From positions 62,001 through 126,000 of the forward strand of contig JANDJZ010000046.1 of NCBI GenBank assembly GCA_027943245.1: 64,000 bases of DNA. Direction: 5' to 3'. This stretch comes from Acanthamoeba sp. SK_2022b. Taxonomy: Eukaryota > Discosea > Longamoebia > Acanthamoebidae. This document shows positions 23,238-35,430 of the stretch, in pieces (within the stretch, counting starts at the first letter, position 1; every line of letters begins with the position of its first letter). The notes below the pieces were generated by a model. The model was given only the letters and a program-made list of their open reading frames with translations. It did not search any database and was not told the DNA's origin. Position numbers and translations under genes: made by a program.

Positions 23238-25117
23238 TCACTCGGGGCCCACGTTGTCGAGCGCGCTCTGTACGAGCCGAGCGGCGGTGGAGGGAAAGGC
23301 GGGCGGCAGGGCCAGCTGGGCGATGGCGTGCCGGAGCCGCCGGCGCGGGCCCAGCCGCAGGCCCAGGTGGTGCTCCAGCTCCTCGTCCGTCAGCAGCAGC
23401 ACGTCACCCAGTGACACCTCCTCCGCGACGAAGCGCGGGTGGTGGTGGTCGAGCCGCAGCGCGCGCAGGAGGACTAGCAGGGCGTCCTCCTCGTTCGGCC
23501 TGTCTTGGCCCTTCCCGCCGCCTTCCGAAAGGCATCGTTGGAGCGAAGGCGGCGCCGTCTCGTCGCCTCCCTCTCGCTTCTCCACCTCCTTCGCGTGCGG
23601 GTCGACCGCATCAGGCACCTCGTGGACTCGCTCGGGCGTGACGCTGTCTTCCTCCGCGCTCGGGCTGTGGTCCTCTGTGTTTTGTGAAACCTGCGCGCAG
23701 CGAAAGGCCCGTGAACCCAAGGGACAAGAATGTGGCGCAAGGAAAAGGGGGCGTGTCGGTACGATGAGCGAATGGAATGTGAAGTCATCATCTCCTCCGT
23801 GTTGACTGTTTTCGAGGCGGTCGTCGTGTTCGATGGCGGAGAGTTCGTGAGCGTTCGCGATCAGCGACGGCGTCTGGGAGATGAACAGATCCTCCTCGGT
23901 TTCTTCCTCCTCCTCGTTCCTGTCGTCCTCCTCCTCTTCACGGTCCTTCATGTGCCCCTGTTCACGCTCGCTCTCCTCTTCTTCCTCAACTACACTGTCG
24001 TCATCATTCTCTTCTGCGTTCGCACAGTTTTCGGCCAGCATTGGGCAGTATGATGACGGCTGCGAGCACGGGATGAGTATCTCCTCCCCTTCTTCTTCTT
24101 CCTCCTCCTCTTCATGATCATCATAGTCTTCTTCGCCCTCTTCACGGAGTTCGACACCGGTAAGCCCTATTGTGCGGCCACTCGCGTCATCCTGGTCGTC
24201 TTCGCTCTCCGAGTGGTAGGCCAGGACCACCATGGGTGACGTGCAGGGCAGGCCCCTGAGCGCTGCCCGCATGCCTCTGGCCCGGGAAAAGCCCACTCCC
24301 CGTACCGCGTCCGGCGTGAAGTCAGCGTCATCGTCGCCGCCTTCCTCCTCCTGGTCGCTCTCGACGTCGTCTTCCTCGTTCTGAGACTGAAGCAAGACAA
24401 GCACACATCACATAAGCGCACATCCAGACCATGCGATTTCGGGAAGCGAAAACTCACCCATGTGGACTGAGTCACCACCTCATCACCATCATCGTCATCG
24501 CGATCGTCTGCCTCGCAGGCGCTCGGCCTTTGGCTCAAGGGCAGCGGAGATCGGGCGAAGGAGGCGTCGGGAGTCCAGTGAAGCGAGAGGGAGGGGGACG
24601 GCGGAGGCGACACGGCGCGCTGTCGCGCCTTCAGGTTGCCCTTGGCCGCTGCGAACGGAGGCGTCCTGGTTCACACATGAGAGTTCAAAAAGATTAATGT
24701 CACACAGAAGAAGAGCGCGAGATCCAAAGAGATGCCAAGTTACCTGGAGACGCATCTCGCAGTCATCTTCATCTGCTGCTTGAACAAATTGCAAATCTTG
24801 GAGTGTTGCAGGCTGCTCCTCCTCACCGACCTACCGCAGGTGCATTGCGTGCACTGGTCTTCTTCGTTGCCCATGGCTCGCAAGAGGCTTGCCTCACGCT
24901 TGACAGCAACCGACGTAGATTGTTGCCGAGCAGGTGCTCTGTTGTGCAGATCAAAGCTGTTCTCCTTGTCCAACTCGTCCAGCATCGACGATTTTTCGAA
25001 ATCTTGGGTAACATGGATCTGCTTGCCCTTGGACAGGCTCAGGCTAAGCTTCTTCGAGGAAGACACCGGAGCGTGTCCCACGGTGCTCCCGTATATCTCT
25101 CGCCTCGTCTTGTCCAT
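23238..25117 (-). CDS. Acidic protein with C-terminal SAM domain
   Basis: Three exons (25117-24744, 24665-24458, 24386-23238) give 576 residues. The N-terminus has a Lys/Ser segment (SSSKKLSLSLSKGKQI) and a CxxCxCG element (QCTQCTCGRS). The centre has several long Glu/Asp runs broken by hydrophobic islands. The last 100 residues form a SAM-like domain: LLVLLRALRLDHHHPRFVAE, EEVSLGDVLLLTDEELEHHL, then GLRLGPRRRLRHAIAQL. The LGPRRRL turn is diagnostic of SAM. The domain usually oligomerises or pairs with another SAM protein, and the SAM-kinase gene lies 8 kb away, but no partnership can be claimed. It converges with the RMND5 gene, leaving 103 bp between the stops. Confidence 0.75.
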
Positions 25118-25221
25118 CTTTGTGTTTCTTCTTTGTGTTTGAGTTGAATTTTATTTCGTGGTATTTGCGTTTTGGCGCGAAACCGCCTAACGGTCGTCCT
25201 GTGGTGTTTTGTCGACTATGC

Positions 25222-25495
25222 TTACTGCTTCTTGGCCAAGTAGTCGTCCGAGGGGAGGAGACCGCGCCACTGCCGCGTCTTGGTGTGGTACGTGGTGGCC
25301 ACCCGCACCGCTGTGGCGGCCGCCACGAGGACTAGGAAGCCGGGCGAGACCACGCACCGGTAGAGGGCGAGCGAGATCAGGCAGAGCCACCACAGGAACC
25401 ACCCGTACAGGATCCGCGACGGCTTCAGCTCCACCGCCTCCTTGCCCTGATGGGCCAGCAACACATCGCACTCAACGTAAGTCGTGTGTGTGTGT

Positions 25496-25541
<46 letters not shown>

Positions 25542-27063
25542 GAGGGAAAAAAACCTGGCTGGAGCTTGGGAAGCGCTGGTGCTGCTTGAAGTAGTCGAGG
25601 AGGTCGTCCTTCTGCTTCCAGCACTCAAAGATCCACTCCCTGAGCTTGTCCGTGTCGTCCATGGGGATCTCCGAGATCGGGTACCGCCTGATGTGCAGGT
25701 GAACCTCCTTGGGCGCCAGATCCATCAACGCTCGCAGCGGGCTCGGCTTCGGACTGCACGACGACGATTGTCCCCCCCCCCGCAATCAGCAGTGTTGCGT
25801 CGTGTGCCGTGTAGTGTGCGAGGAGGAGGAGGAGGAGGAGGAGGCCCGAACCTATTGGTGTAGTAGAGGGTGAAGTCGTAGATGGCGTCGATGTGCGTCC
25901 CGAGCATCTTGACGCAGGACACGAAGCCGGTCACGCGCGGGACCAGCAGGTTCCGGTAGGACGGGAGGTTGTGCTCCTCTGCGTACTGTAGAGGAGCGTG
26001 AGCTCGGGAGGAACACGCAATGTTCACGCACGCATGCACGCACGCGACGACTGAGGGCGCCCAAAAGACGCGGCATACCTTGATGCTCCTCTCGTGCTTC
26101 ACCCGATTGAAATCCGTGCCCTCGGGGAAGAAGGTGAGCCACAGCGGGGTGTCGTCCCGGTTCCACGACTCGATCCTGATCATTTTTTTGTGCGCAAATC
26201 AACACAGCACGCGCGCGACGTCGTCGGTCGTGGTGGTGGTCAGCACAAACGACCTACTCTCCCGATACGTGAACCACTGAGCGCACCTGTGGAAGACCGT
26301 GTGCTTGTCCTTCTCCCAGTCTCGCTCGAGGAAGAGGAACTCCAGGTCATCCATGCCGTTGCCCAACGCAGGCACGTACGCCAGTTCCTGCTCGTTCGAT
26401 GACCGATTGGTTGATTGGTGAATTCGTGACGGTCTAAGCGATCCCCACGCCCAACGTGCAGAGAGAGAGGAGAGAGAAGAAGCACCTTTTTGAGGATAAC
26501 TTTGAGGTCGCCGACCATTCCCTTGCGCCAGGCGATGGGCCACCAGCACATCCAATCTACCTACACGTGGCGTGTATCGTGCAAGCGTGAGCTGGCGTGT
26601 GATGTGTGTTTGCCAATCATGCGTGTCGAGCGTGCAAGTGGTGGCGCGGGAACGGGAGGCGACCTCAGAGGGGTGGTTGGAGATGATGAACACCCGCTCC
26701 TTGGGCGGCACGTCATCGCCAGACACGAACCACCGCTTCTTATTCCACACCTCAAGATAAAAGATGAACAGTGCGTGCCTGAGGTTGATTAGCAACAGAT
26801 CGACAGCTGCAAACCATACAAAAAATATCAATTGATAAATAAATAAAAATCGAATCGATTGTGGGGGAGTACCACATCTCGATGAATGTCGAGTTCAAGT
26901 GGCGCCAGAAGCGCGTAGAGATGGACCATAGAACGATCAGTAGGGGGCTATGGAACGAGCTCGATCCAACGAGTAGAGAGAGGAAAATGAGTAGCAGAAT
27001 ATACGCGCCCCTGAGGACACGTATCGTAGAATCTAACCACCGAGGCAGCAAGATTGAAGACAT
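25222..27063 (-). CDS. 1-acyl-sn-glycerol-3-phosphate / lysocardiolipin-type acyltransferase (PlsC family)
   Basis: Eight exons (27063-26873, 26778-26664, 26560-26486, 26387-26287, 26175-26079, 25985-25852, 25753-25555, 25470-25222) give 386 residues. The NHx4D catalytic motif reads NHPSEVDW and is rebuilt exactly across the intron at 26663-26561. The second motif is LTFFPEGTDF, followed by LLVPRVTGFVSCVKML. Length and spacing follow LCLAT1/AGPAT5-type enzymes of the ER or mitochondria. A hydrophobic N-terminal helix (LRGAYILLLIFLSLLVG) and a C-terminal pair of helices (ILYGWFLWWLCLISLALY, GFLVLVAAATAV) anchor it. It transfers a fatty acyl group from acyl-CoA to a lysophospholipid; the exact acceptor cannot be told. 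The acceptor of intron 1 was set at CTCAG because it aligns to the family without gaps. Confidence 0.88.
25486..25540 (+). repeat. (GT)n microsatellite in intron
   Basis: A GT run with one GG interruption lies in the last intron of the acyltransferase gene, so it reads (CA)n in the sense strand. Confidence 0.95.
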
Positions 27064-27183
27064 TTTTGTTTACAAGGTCGTGGACCACGATTTTGCTGAT
27101 TAATGTGTGCAAAAGGATTTTTCGATTATGCGTTCTTGTTCTGTTTTGATAGGTCCGGGGTGTGTCCGCAGACCGTACACCGC

Positions 27184-27923
27184 TCAGCCCTGCACCCTGA
27201 AGTGGATGGCTGCCACGGCGGGGAGCAGGTAGTTCTTCTTCGCCCACACCTCGGTGCTGAATCTCTTCCTGCCTTCCTGGTCGCTGGAGTGGTTGGAAGA
27301 GAAGAAAGAACTGGTTAGCAGTTCGATCTCTCCTGGCGAGTTGCGATGCTACGTACTTGTGCAGCTTCTCCGTCACTATGCGATCCGGCTGCCTGAACAA
27401 TGCGAACACGTAGCGATGCTCACCTGGTTGTGGAGTGTCTGAGCTAAGGTATCCCCTCGTATCAAACGAGAGGCATACACACCTGTCCCTGAGGCAGGGG
27501 CAGGAGCCATGTAGTGGGTGATCACATCTCCTTCTTGGACGCGGCTGCCCGGAATGTTGGTTACGAGCCAATGGCGCCTTTGGGCCGTTCACACCGCGCA
27601 ATGAGCATGGTGGAGCGACACAGCTGCTTGGGCTTGATGACGTACATCTCACGGTCACTGGCGACATGCCGCGACGGCTGGTCGGGATCGACCATGGCTG
27701 TCATTGGGTAAGATGGCAACCACGACAGAGCCGAAACAAGACAAGGCTGAGGTGTACCGAGAGTGTATAGCACGTTCTCGTCAGCGTCCCAGTCTACAAT
27801 AGGCGAGTCCTTGGCTTCGCCGATCCTCAATTCTTGTCCCTCGGTCACGTTGATGTCGCCATACCTGAGTCTTAATGTGATGGCGGGCTTCAGCGTTGAG
27901 AGCACGTTCTGGTAACCGCTCAT
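27184..27923 (-). CDS. Phosphatidylethanolamine-binding protein (PEBP/FT/RKIP family)
   Basis: Five exons (27923-27758, 27697-27646, 27577-27483, 27423-27357, 27283-27184) give 159 residues, near the 160-190 usual for the family. Hallmarks are LYTLAMVDPDQPSR (joined over the first intron), REMRHWLVTNIPG, HYMAPAPASGTGEHRYVFAL and the C-terminal AKKNYLLPAVAAIHF. The DPDxPSR and GxHRY boxes form the anion-binding pocket. PEBPs are small soluble proteins that bind phospholipids or regulate kinases and transcription factors. The ATG at 27923 is the simplest start. An alternative first exon ending near 27970 (MPTTNLEQVGGNV, with introns of 36-50 nt) would add about 30 residues and may be the true N-terminus. 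Confidence 0.88.
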
Positions 27924-28239
27924 GTTTGAGGGTGGGTAGTAAGACTTACAGTTTTGCAGCAACTACGTTGAGTGTACACCCCTCAGCGGGCGGATCGTCC
28001 TGCCTCGTCACATTTCCGCCAACCTGCTCGAGGTTGGTGGTCGGCATTTCGGTGCACGCGAGCGTGGAGAGCCAGTAGAGTGACCAGAGTTATCCTTCCT
28101 CGTCGCCGTGGTGTTGTGACCTCCTCCCAAACCAGCCAACTCACCCCGCGCGAGCGACTCAAGGCCTTTCACCATCCCAGTGCGACAGCGGGAAAGGGGG
28201 GGGGGGATAGAGAGAGAGGTGGGCAAAGCTTGTTCAGGG

Positions 28240-31200
28240 TCAGATTGCCTCTACAACGCTCCGCAGGGCAGCTTGGGCGTGTCCGGCCTTGCCCGCGCAG
28301 GCCATCGCCTTGGGCAGCCACGAAGTCGCCTTCGCTTTAGTGCTCAGCTCCGGATGCGTCTTCAAACTGGATCGCAGGGCTGCGACAAAAACACAACAAG
28401 CAATGAGTCGCGCTTCTCTCGGTGCCTTGACGCGTACAGTGTAGGCTTACCTTCGCTTGCCATGAACCAGAGCTCAGAGATCTCGCCCCACAGGGACTCG
28501 TCGCCGTGGCACAGCACAAACAGCTTGTAGTAGTCGTCCACCAGCAGGTCGAGGAGCGCCGACACGCTCTGCGCCTCGGCGGTTGACTTTGGCACGCCTC
28601 GCCTTCGCAGCTCCGGGCCAAGCTCGGCCCAATGGTGCGCCAGCGAGGCGGCGGTGTGGAACTTCAGGATGAAGAAGGCGGCCACCAGCGTGTGGGCCAG
28701 CACCAGGGCCTTCTCGGTGTCGCGCGTGTCGGCAGGCGGCGAGTTGAAGTCCACCAGTCGCGCCACGTCCGACAGGACTGGCAGGTAGCACACGAACGTC
28801 ACCGGGTCACTGTACACAGCGCGACAGGCAAGTTGACGATGAGCGCAAGTACAACAACAACAACAACGTGTCACAGCGCTCGAATGGGGCACGCACCGAT
28901 GGTTCACGAGGCCCTCCTCGAGGCAGACCAGGTTGAGCAGAATGCCTAGGCACGAGACCAGAGGGCCGTAGTTCTCCTCCTGCGCGCTCTGGCTGCTCTT
29001 CTGTGCCAATACCTCCTCGCCCATGAACGCCAGCAGTCTGTACGCACATTGAGAGGGACACACAAGCAAGCCGATGCAAGTGAGAGCGCGCGTAGTGAGG
29101 GTAGACGTGTGTGCGTGTGTGTACCTGATGTGACCGTCGGCATCTAGGAACTTGTCCCGGGCGTCGTCCTCCTGCGTGAGCGGAACCAATCCGGGCAGGA
29201 GGAAGGAGAACGGGTCCACGCCGACACGAGCTCTGACGAGAGTTTTGAAGCCGAGGGAGAAGGAATGAGCTCGAGTGATCCAATAGAGCCCACATGGCGC
29301 GTGGTGGAAGCAAAGAGAGGAGTTACCTGTCCGTGTTGAGGTTGATCATGAAGGGCAACACCCGTAGTAGGCTGTCCTTCAGGGTCTCGGTGTCGTGGCT
29401 GATCCAGAGGCCCAGCAGGCGCATGGTAGCCACCACGACCAGATCAGTGGCCTGCACCTGCTGCCCGCCGCTGGGCTGCGGCGCCGACGGGCCTCCGCGG
29501 CCCGTCTCGGCCTCGCCCCCAGGAGCATCGGCGGCAGGCGTTGTGAGGTCCATGCTCTCCAAGTCCTCGAGGGTAAGCCGCACGCTGCCTCCCTTGCTCG
29601 CCTCGGCGCCCGCCTTGCCCTTGCCCTTGCCCTTCACGTCCGCCTCGGCAGCCTTGGCCCCTCCTTTCTTCTCCTTCTTGTGCGCCTCCTGCTCCCTCTC
29701 CTGCTGGACGTCCTTCACGAAGTCGAGGATGGTCTCGAACACGTCCGAGAGCATCTTCCTGATGTTGACCAGCGCCTGGAAGTTGAGCGAAGCCCACGAC
29801 CGCGGCTCGCCGTCGGCGCCCTTCCCCTGCTTACTCGCCGCCCTCCTCCTGTTTCTCGCCGCGATCGCATCGTCGTCGTCGCCATAGTCGTCGCCGCCGC
29901 CCATCTCGCCGTCGGCCGTCGCGACGAGGAACGTGATGGCGTGCTCCAGGATCTCGTAGTAAACCGACAGCATCGCCTCGAATCGGGCCTGCAGGTCGTC
30001 GGAGGGCGAGGCCAAGAGCTCCACGAGCGGATCGGCGGGACCCGCAGGAGCCGGCGTCGCCGACGTAGACGATGAGGACGACGACGAGGTGTCGTCGTTG
30101 GCTTGCTGGCTCTCTCCTTCTTCGCCTTCGTCTTCTTCGTCAGAGAGCTCTTCGGTGACGTAGCTGACCGAGTCGGCGGAGGCCGGCAGCGGCAGGGCCG
30201 GGGCGTATCGCATGGCCTCGCGAGGAAGCGGGGTTGCCGACGGACCACCCTTCTTGCCCTCCTGCTCCCACGTGCTGACGCCGGGCGCTCCTCCGGCCTT
30301 GGCCTTTCCCTTCCCCTGTGCCTTGGCCCTGACCTCCTCCTGGGCCTCGAGGGCCGCGTCGCGCGTCATGATCTCGGGGTGCATGTACGAGTCCAACAGG
30401 AGGCGGACCTCCACGCCTGTCTGCAGCATCATCACCTCCACGAATCGACCCTCGTTCTGCTCGCCGCCCGTCGTCTTGCCTGTGCCTGGGGCGGGGTGTC
30501 CGTGCGCAGGTGAATGTCAGTGGCCAGCCACGCTGAGAACCAACGGAGAGCGGGGGAGCGGGAGCAGTACCAACGTCGAGTGGAGGCACGGGCCCCACGG
30601 CCCACGACTCGCCAAAGTAGCGCAGCATGTGGGCGCATAGAATAAGGGCGTGCTCCTTCTGCAGCCGGCCGATCTTGCTCACCAGCACGTAGAACAGCCC
30701 GACGCGCACGTCTTCGATCCACCTGGCGTGCTGCTTGGCCATCTCTGCCCGCTCTCGCGTGTTGCTGAGCTCTTCGCGCTGCTGCTGCCGCGGTGCACGC
30801 TGCTCAAAGCTCAACTCCAAGATGGCAGGCAGCCGCTCCAGGACTACGAACTTGAGGGCGCGCTGGTTGCGGCGGAAGAGCGAAGCGAGGTGATCGAGCA
30901 CCGCGGCAGCCGAGTCCGGAGAGAGGCTCTCGTGGGCGGCGCGCATGAGCTGAACGAGCTTGTCCGACAGGTGGAATCGCGCCTTGAGCAGCTCTGGCGG
31001 CTCGCCCTCGGTGACGCCCAGCAGGACGGCAGCGAGGCCATCGCTTTCGATCACCTTCCTGGCTCCCTCTGGTGTGTTGGAGACGGCAATCAGACACTGC
31101 AGCGTGTCTCGCACTACCTCCTGCTCGCTGTGCGACCTGGTTGTGTGGTGGGTGGTGGGTGGTGAGGGCAAGTCAGCGCCTGCGCTCAACGCTATGTGCG

Positions 31201-31619
31201 AGAGCCGATGTGTGTACCGAGGGTGGACGAATGACACAAGTGAGGGAACAGTTGCAATGAACTGCGCGTTGCTGGCAAGGTTATCATCCGCAGAAAAAGC
31301 GGCCAGGATACTGAGGGCCAAGCCGCGATAGGAGAAGCCCTCCGCTCCACCAACCTCTGCAGTAGCCGATTTTAAAGTGAGATTAAGATTAAATCTTCAT
31401 TTTTGAGCGATTAAACGATTGAGAGGGCAGATGTGGCCACAACGTACTGCCTTCGGTCTTGAGCATTCTGTGAAGAAATGAGGGACCGATGGACTCCCAA
31501 ATCAAGCGCATCGTGGGGCCCGGCTCGGCTTTGATGAATTTAGTGGTGAGATACAGTCCCACGAACTTCTCCTCATCGCTGTTCGCCCGTAGTAGCCGCA
31601 AGCACTGTTCCAAGTCCAT
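28240..31619 (-). CDS. NCDN: Neurochondrin family protein
   Basis: Eight exons (31619-31448, 31356-31236, 31127-30571, 30485-29327, 29232-29125, 29037-28897, 28809-28451, 28379-28240) give 918 residues in frame. The start MDLEQCLRLLRANSDEEKF matches the neurochondrin N-terminus. Further family segments are YRGLALSILAAFSADDNLA, VRDTLQCLIAVSNTPEGARK and VVLERLPAILELSFEQRAP. Exon 4 contains an amoeba-specific insert rich in Lys, Ala, Gly and Glu (KGKGKGKAGAEASKGG), longer than in animals. Neurochondrin is a cytosolic armadillo-like protein linked to signalling and endosomal trafficking in animals; its role in amoebae is not established. The Asteroid gene ends 124 bp upstream on the same strand. 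Confidence 0.88.
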
Positions 31620-31743
31620 CTCTGATCTGCGTGCAGCGAGCGTCTTGGGAGCTCGTGTGGTCACATAAAAAAAAGAATAATAAGAATCAAATCTTCTCTG
31701 CGGAATTGAAAAAGACCAGAAAATGATGCGAAGTTTTTGGCCG

Positions 31744-33987
31744 CTAACCCAGCAGAGAGAAGGGGTTGTGCGTGGGGAGCCGATCGGGCTCCTCCCGGTC
31801 GGATTCCTCTTCTTCGCCGTTTTCTCGGTCTCCCTCCTTCTTGTTGCCCCCACCATTACCGGTGGCCACGTTTTTCGTTCGTTTCTTGTTGCTCTGCTTC
31901 CTCGCCTCCAGCTTGAAGATGCACGGTCCCGCTCGCTCGTTTTGCCTCCTGCTCTCGGGGTTGGGCCGCACCCTCGCCAGGATCGCCTCCTTCGCTTTCA
32001 CGAATAACACGTTGTCACCCTCTCCCTCTCCTCCTTGTCCTTCTTGGCTATCGTCATCTTGCACCAGTTCCTTTCCCTCGTCCTGAGCCTGCTCGCGCTC
32101 GCCTTCCGTTCGCCGTTGGCGTGGTGTCGCTCCACCGCCGCCGCGTAGTCGGCGCTCGGCTCGCCGGGCATCCCAGCGGCGGCAATACTCCCCGAGAAAG
32201 GCGAGACCGTCGTAGTAGCGCGACGGCGGAGGCAGCGGGCCGAGCGGGTGGCCGCACAGCTGATGCAGGAGCAGGCCGTGCTGCAGCCCAGTCTGGAGCA
32301 GGCCCGCCAGGCACACGAAGCGCTTTCAGTCGACGCCCTGCATCTTCCAATCCCATGCCACATCGTCCGCCTTGAGCGCCAGGCCCGCCGCAGCACCACA
32401 ACCATACATGTGATGTCAGCTGTTGGCGCCATGGGCGCACTGGGTGGCGCAGCCAGTCGTACGTCATTCGCTTGGCCCACAAGCGGCTGCTTGTCCTGCA
32501 GGCGCACCAGATGGCGCAGGTAGGCATCGAGCTCCCACTCATAAAGCAGCGGTTCCGCGCGCCCGAGTGTCGTCGTCGTCGCTCCGCCTTGGTCATCAGC
32601 CTGCTCGCATCGCACAGGGTTATGAGCAATGTTAAACTTGACTCGCAGGGGGGGCACCTACTTGGGCGGCGCCGCTGTCGATCTGCTCCACGAGCAGGTA
32701 TCGCAGAACTGCGCAGGGCAGGACCAGCCCTGAGGGCAGGTCGGCAGCCGACAAGTCCTCAGCCCGCATGCTGGCGAGGAAGGCGCGACGCCGCTCGGAC
32801 TCGGCCATCGAGCGAAGGCACAGGATCGGCGGCACTGATCGAGGGTTAGGCCGTGTACGCGTGAGCGCTCATGGGAGCGAGTGATTTATACCTTGTGAGG
32901 CATCGGCCTCGGTTCGCTTCTTGAGGCTGACGGTGCTCCGCTTACGATAGCTGCGCTGCGTTTGCATCAGCTCGCTCACGCACAGCGTCGGTCCACCGCC
33001 TCGCCTGTTCTGCTGTGGCTTCTTGTGCGCCTCCTTGGCGTCGCCGCAGCTTGGGCTTGGTTGGGGCTCCTTGTCGTCGTCGACCTTCTTCACCTTCTGC
33101 TGCTCTAGCTGATGGCCCACCAGCGCGCGGTACATCGTGGCGCGCAGCTGCTGAAAGATCAAGCCGGGATCGAAGAGCGCGTGGTCGATCACCGACACGC
33201 CTGCCCAGTGCTACGCACGCACCAGCTGTCTCAGCGAAGCTGAACATGTAGACGGGCGGCAACATCAAGCAAGCGCCATTGGGATCGAGTGTACCTCTCC
33301 GTCGACTATGACGGACATATGCTGGGCGGCGAATCGACCTTCTCTGAACTCGAGAGCCAGCTCTTCGTTCATCCCGCTGTCGTGCTTGAACGTGAGCTCG
33401 CGCGTGTGTTTGTCCGCATCGGGTTCTACCTCGTATCGAAGACGCGGACAAGAGAGTCAACGAGTGACATACTTACACTACTCGGCCAACATGTGAGCAT
33501 TAAGAGGGGGTAGAAAGCGCATACCGGTCGAATGAAGTGAAAGTGTATAGACATCGACAGAGCGCGTGAGCACTCGGTGTAGGTAGTTACGGTCTTCCTT
33601 TCGAATGTATCGCATGAGATACATGTACACATCTACGTCCCTCTCCTCTGACGATATTGAGAGGGGAAGAGAGAGAGATAGCACCGGTGCCTATGGCGTG
33701 AGAGACCCGCCGACCGGTATAGCTTCGAAGGGCAACGAGGGCTAGAGACGTGTACCGGGCGGGAATCGAGAGAGAAACTTGGCGACCTTCCTGATGATCT
33801 GGGCGACGTTGTCGCCGGTGATGATGTTCATCTGTCTGTAGAGCTTGATCAACCCCGCTTCCTCACGTGTGTAGTCGTTCCCTTAAATCAACAGACCCCC
33901 ATCAGTGCACCGTGAACTCGAGAACGAAAAGGAACGCAAGCGCACCTACGAGGCTGGCGAAGATGGGCATCCACTGCTCGATTGACG

Positions 33988-34058
<71 letters not shown>

Positions 34059-35193
34059 GTCACTGTGGTTGGGAGGATAGCCCAATGCGCGGCTACGCGG
34101 TAAGACGTCAGGTACCTTTTTGTCAAAGCTGAACATGCTCGCGGTGAGGTCGACGCGGAACGTTTGGCAGGTGATGACCCACTTGCCGGCCTGGCTGGCA
34201 CGCCTGATCTGGAGCGAGTCGAGCGGCAAGTAGCAGGCATCGCCCATGTCGAATATGAGGAAATCAGAATCCTGCGACACGGCACCTGAGGAAGCGATGA
34301 CGACCAGTAAGCAATGAGTCTACACACAGGAGCGCACGCTACGGAGGCACCAACGGTTCAGGCCGTAGCGTGAGAGAGTGCGCGTCCTCACCGATGCATT
34401 CCGAGTGGGTCGCGCAGTAGTAGGCGATGTCTCGATCGGCTTCGAAGTCGGAGAATCGAACCTCGACCTTGCGCTTCTGCAGAGTTGACAGAAACGCCTC
34501 CTGTTGGCGAGAAGAGAGTAGGGGAGCGAGACCGTGAACCGTTGCACGCAGGGAGTGAATCTAGAGGCACATGGGAGGAAAGGGGGGGGGGGTAGCGTAC
34601 AACAGCGAGAACGGGCAACAGGGTCTTGGGAGGACCCTCTGTGCTGTCACGCTCCTGGAGGGAGTGTAGCACGGAGGTGGCGTACTTGGCGTCGCGCGCC
34701 CGTCGTTCGAGCGACGTGGCGCGCTTGAGTGAGTCCACCATGCCATCAAAGCAGAACACCAGCTCGATCCCACAAGACTCGAAAGCCTCCACCCATTCCT
34801 CCACCCTTTGCTCGAACCTTTCGGAGGCAGTGAGTAGCGCCCGAGTCGTCAGCACCGTGGGAAGCACATGCGGACCAAGAATGAGAGGAGAAGGTAGTAC
34901 GTACTCTGCGTACTGCCCGCCAAGCAGCCAATTTAGGCCGGAGTCTTCGTAGAGGTAGTGGAGCAGACTGTTGCCATCTACGCACACCGTGCTGCGCGTC
35001 TTGTCGCTTCCTAAATAAATCATTGTTTTTTTATTTTTCATAATTATTAAATTAAATAACAATTCGTCGTTCTTGGGTTCACACCACACGTACGTTGGAC
35101 GGCAGCCAAGGCGAGCAAGCGTATATCGACGGGATTGGTGGAAGCGCGGCCACCATACTGTCGCATGAAGGCCGACAGACCACGGACACCCAT
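31744..35193 (-). CDS. ASTE1: Asteroid (ASTE1)-type XPG/FEN-like nuclease domain protein
   Basis: About ten exons; boundaries are approximate except the ends. The start MGVRGLSAFMRQYGG is the XPG N-terminal signature as seen in Asteroid homologues. It continues with TVCVDGNSLLHYLYEDSGLN, GIELVFCFDGMVDSLK, FEADRDIAYYCA, SQDSDFLIFDMGDACYLPL and a family-typical second half (GNDYTREEAGLI). Metal-binding acidic residues are visible in VDG, FDG, EADRD and DSD. Human ASTE1 is a structure-specific DNA endonuclease acting in shieldin-dependent end processing; extension of that role to amoebae is inference. The C-terminus is a basic, Lys-rich tail (KLEARKQSNKKRTKN) with a Glu/Asp patch, a likely nuclear signal. 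Confidence 0.85.
33989..34058 (+). repeat. (TG)n(AG)n compound microsatellite in intron
   Basis: About 25 TG units followed by ten AG units lie inside an intron of the Asteroid-type gene. Confidence 0.95.
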
Positions 35194-35430
35194 CTGCTCG
35201 CACAAAACAAACAACACAAGGAAAAAGGAAAAAGGAAAAAGAAATTGGAAATCCTGAACTTGCAGGCGAGTATGTATTATTGGGAGGTGAAGGTGACAGG
35301 CGCTGCATGAAGCGTGGTGATAAGAATAAAGATAAGATAAATATATAAGAGACAAAAATAAGTATTGCGTTGATCGTGATGATGGGAGTGTGAGTCCGGT
35401 CCGCATCGAAGCTAGCACCGGGGCTTGAGT

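Noticed and set aside
26779..26872. Acceptor TTTGCAG at about 26816 for intron 1 of the acyltransferase
   Set aside because: It gives the wrong phase; the CTCAG acceptor at 26779 restores frame and aligns without gaps to LCLAT-type enzymes.
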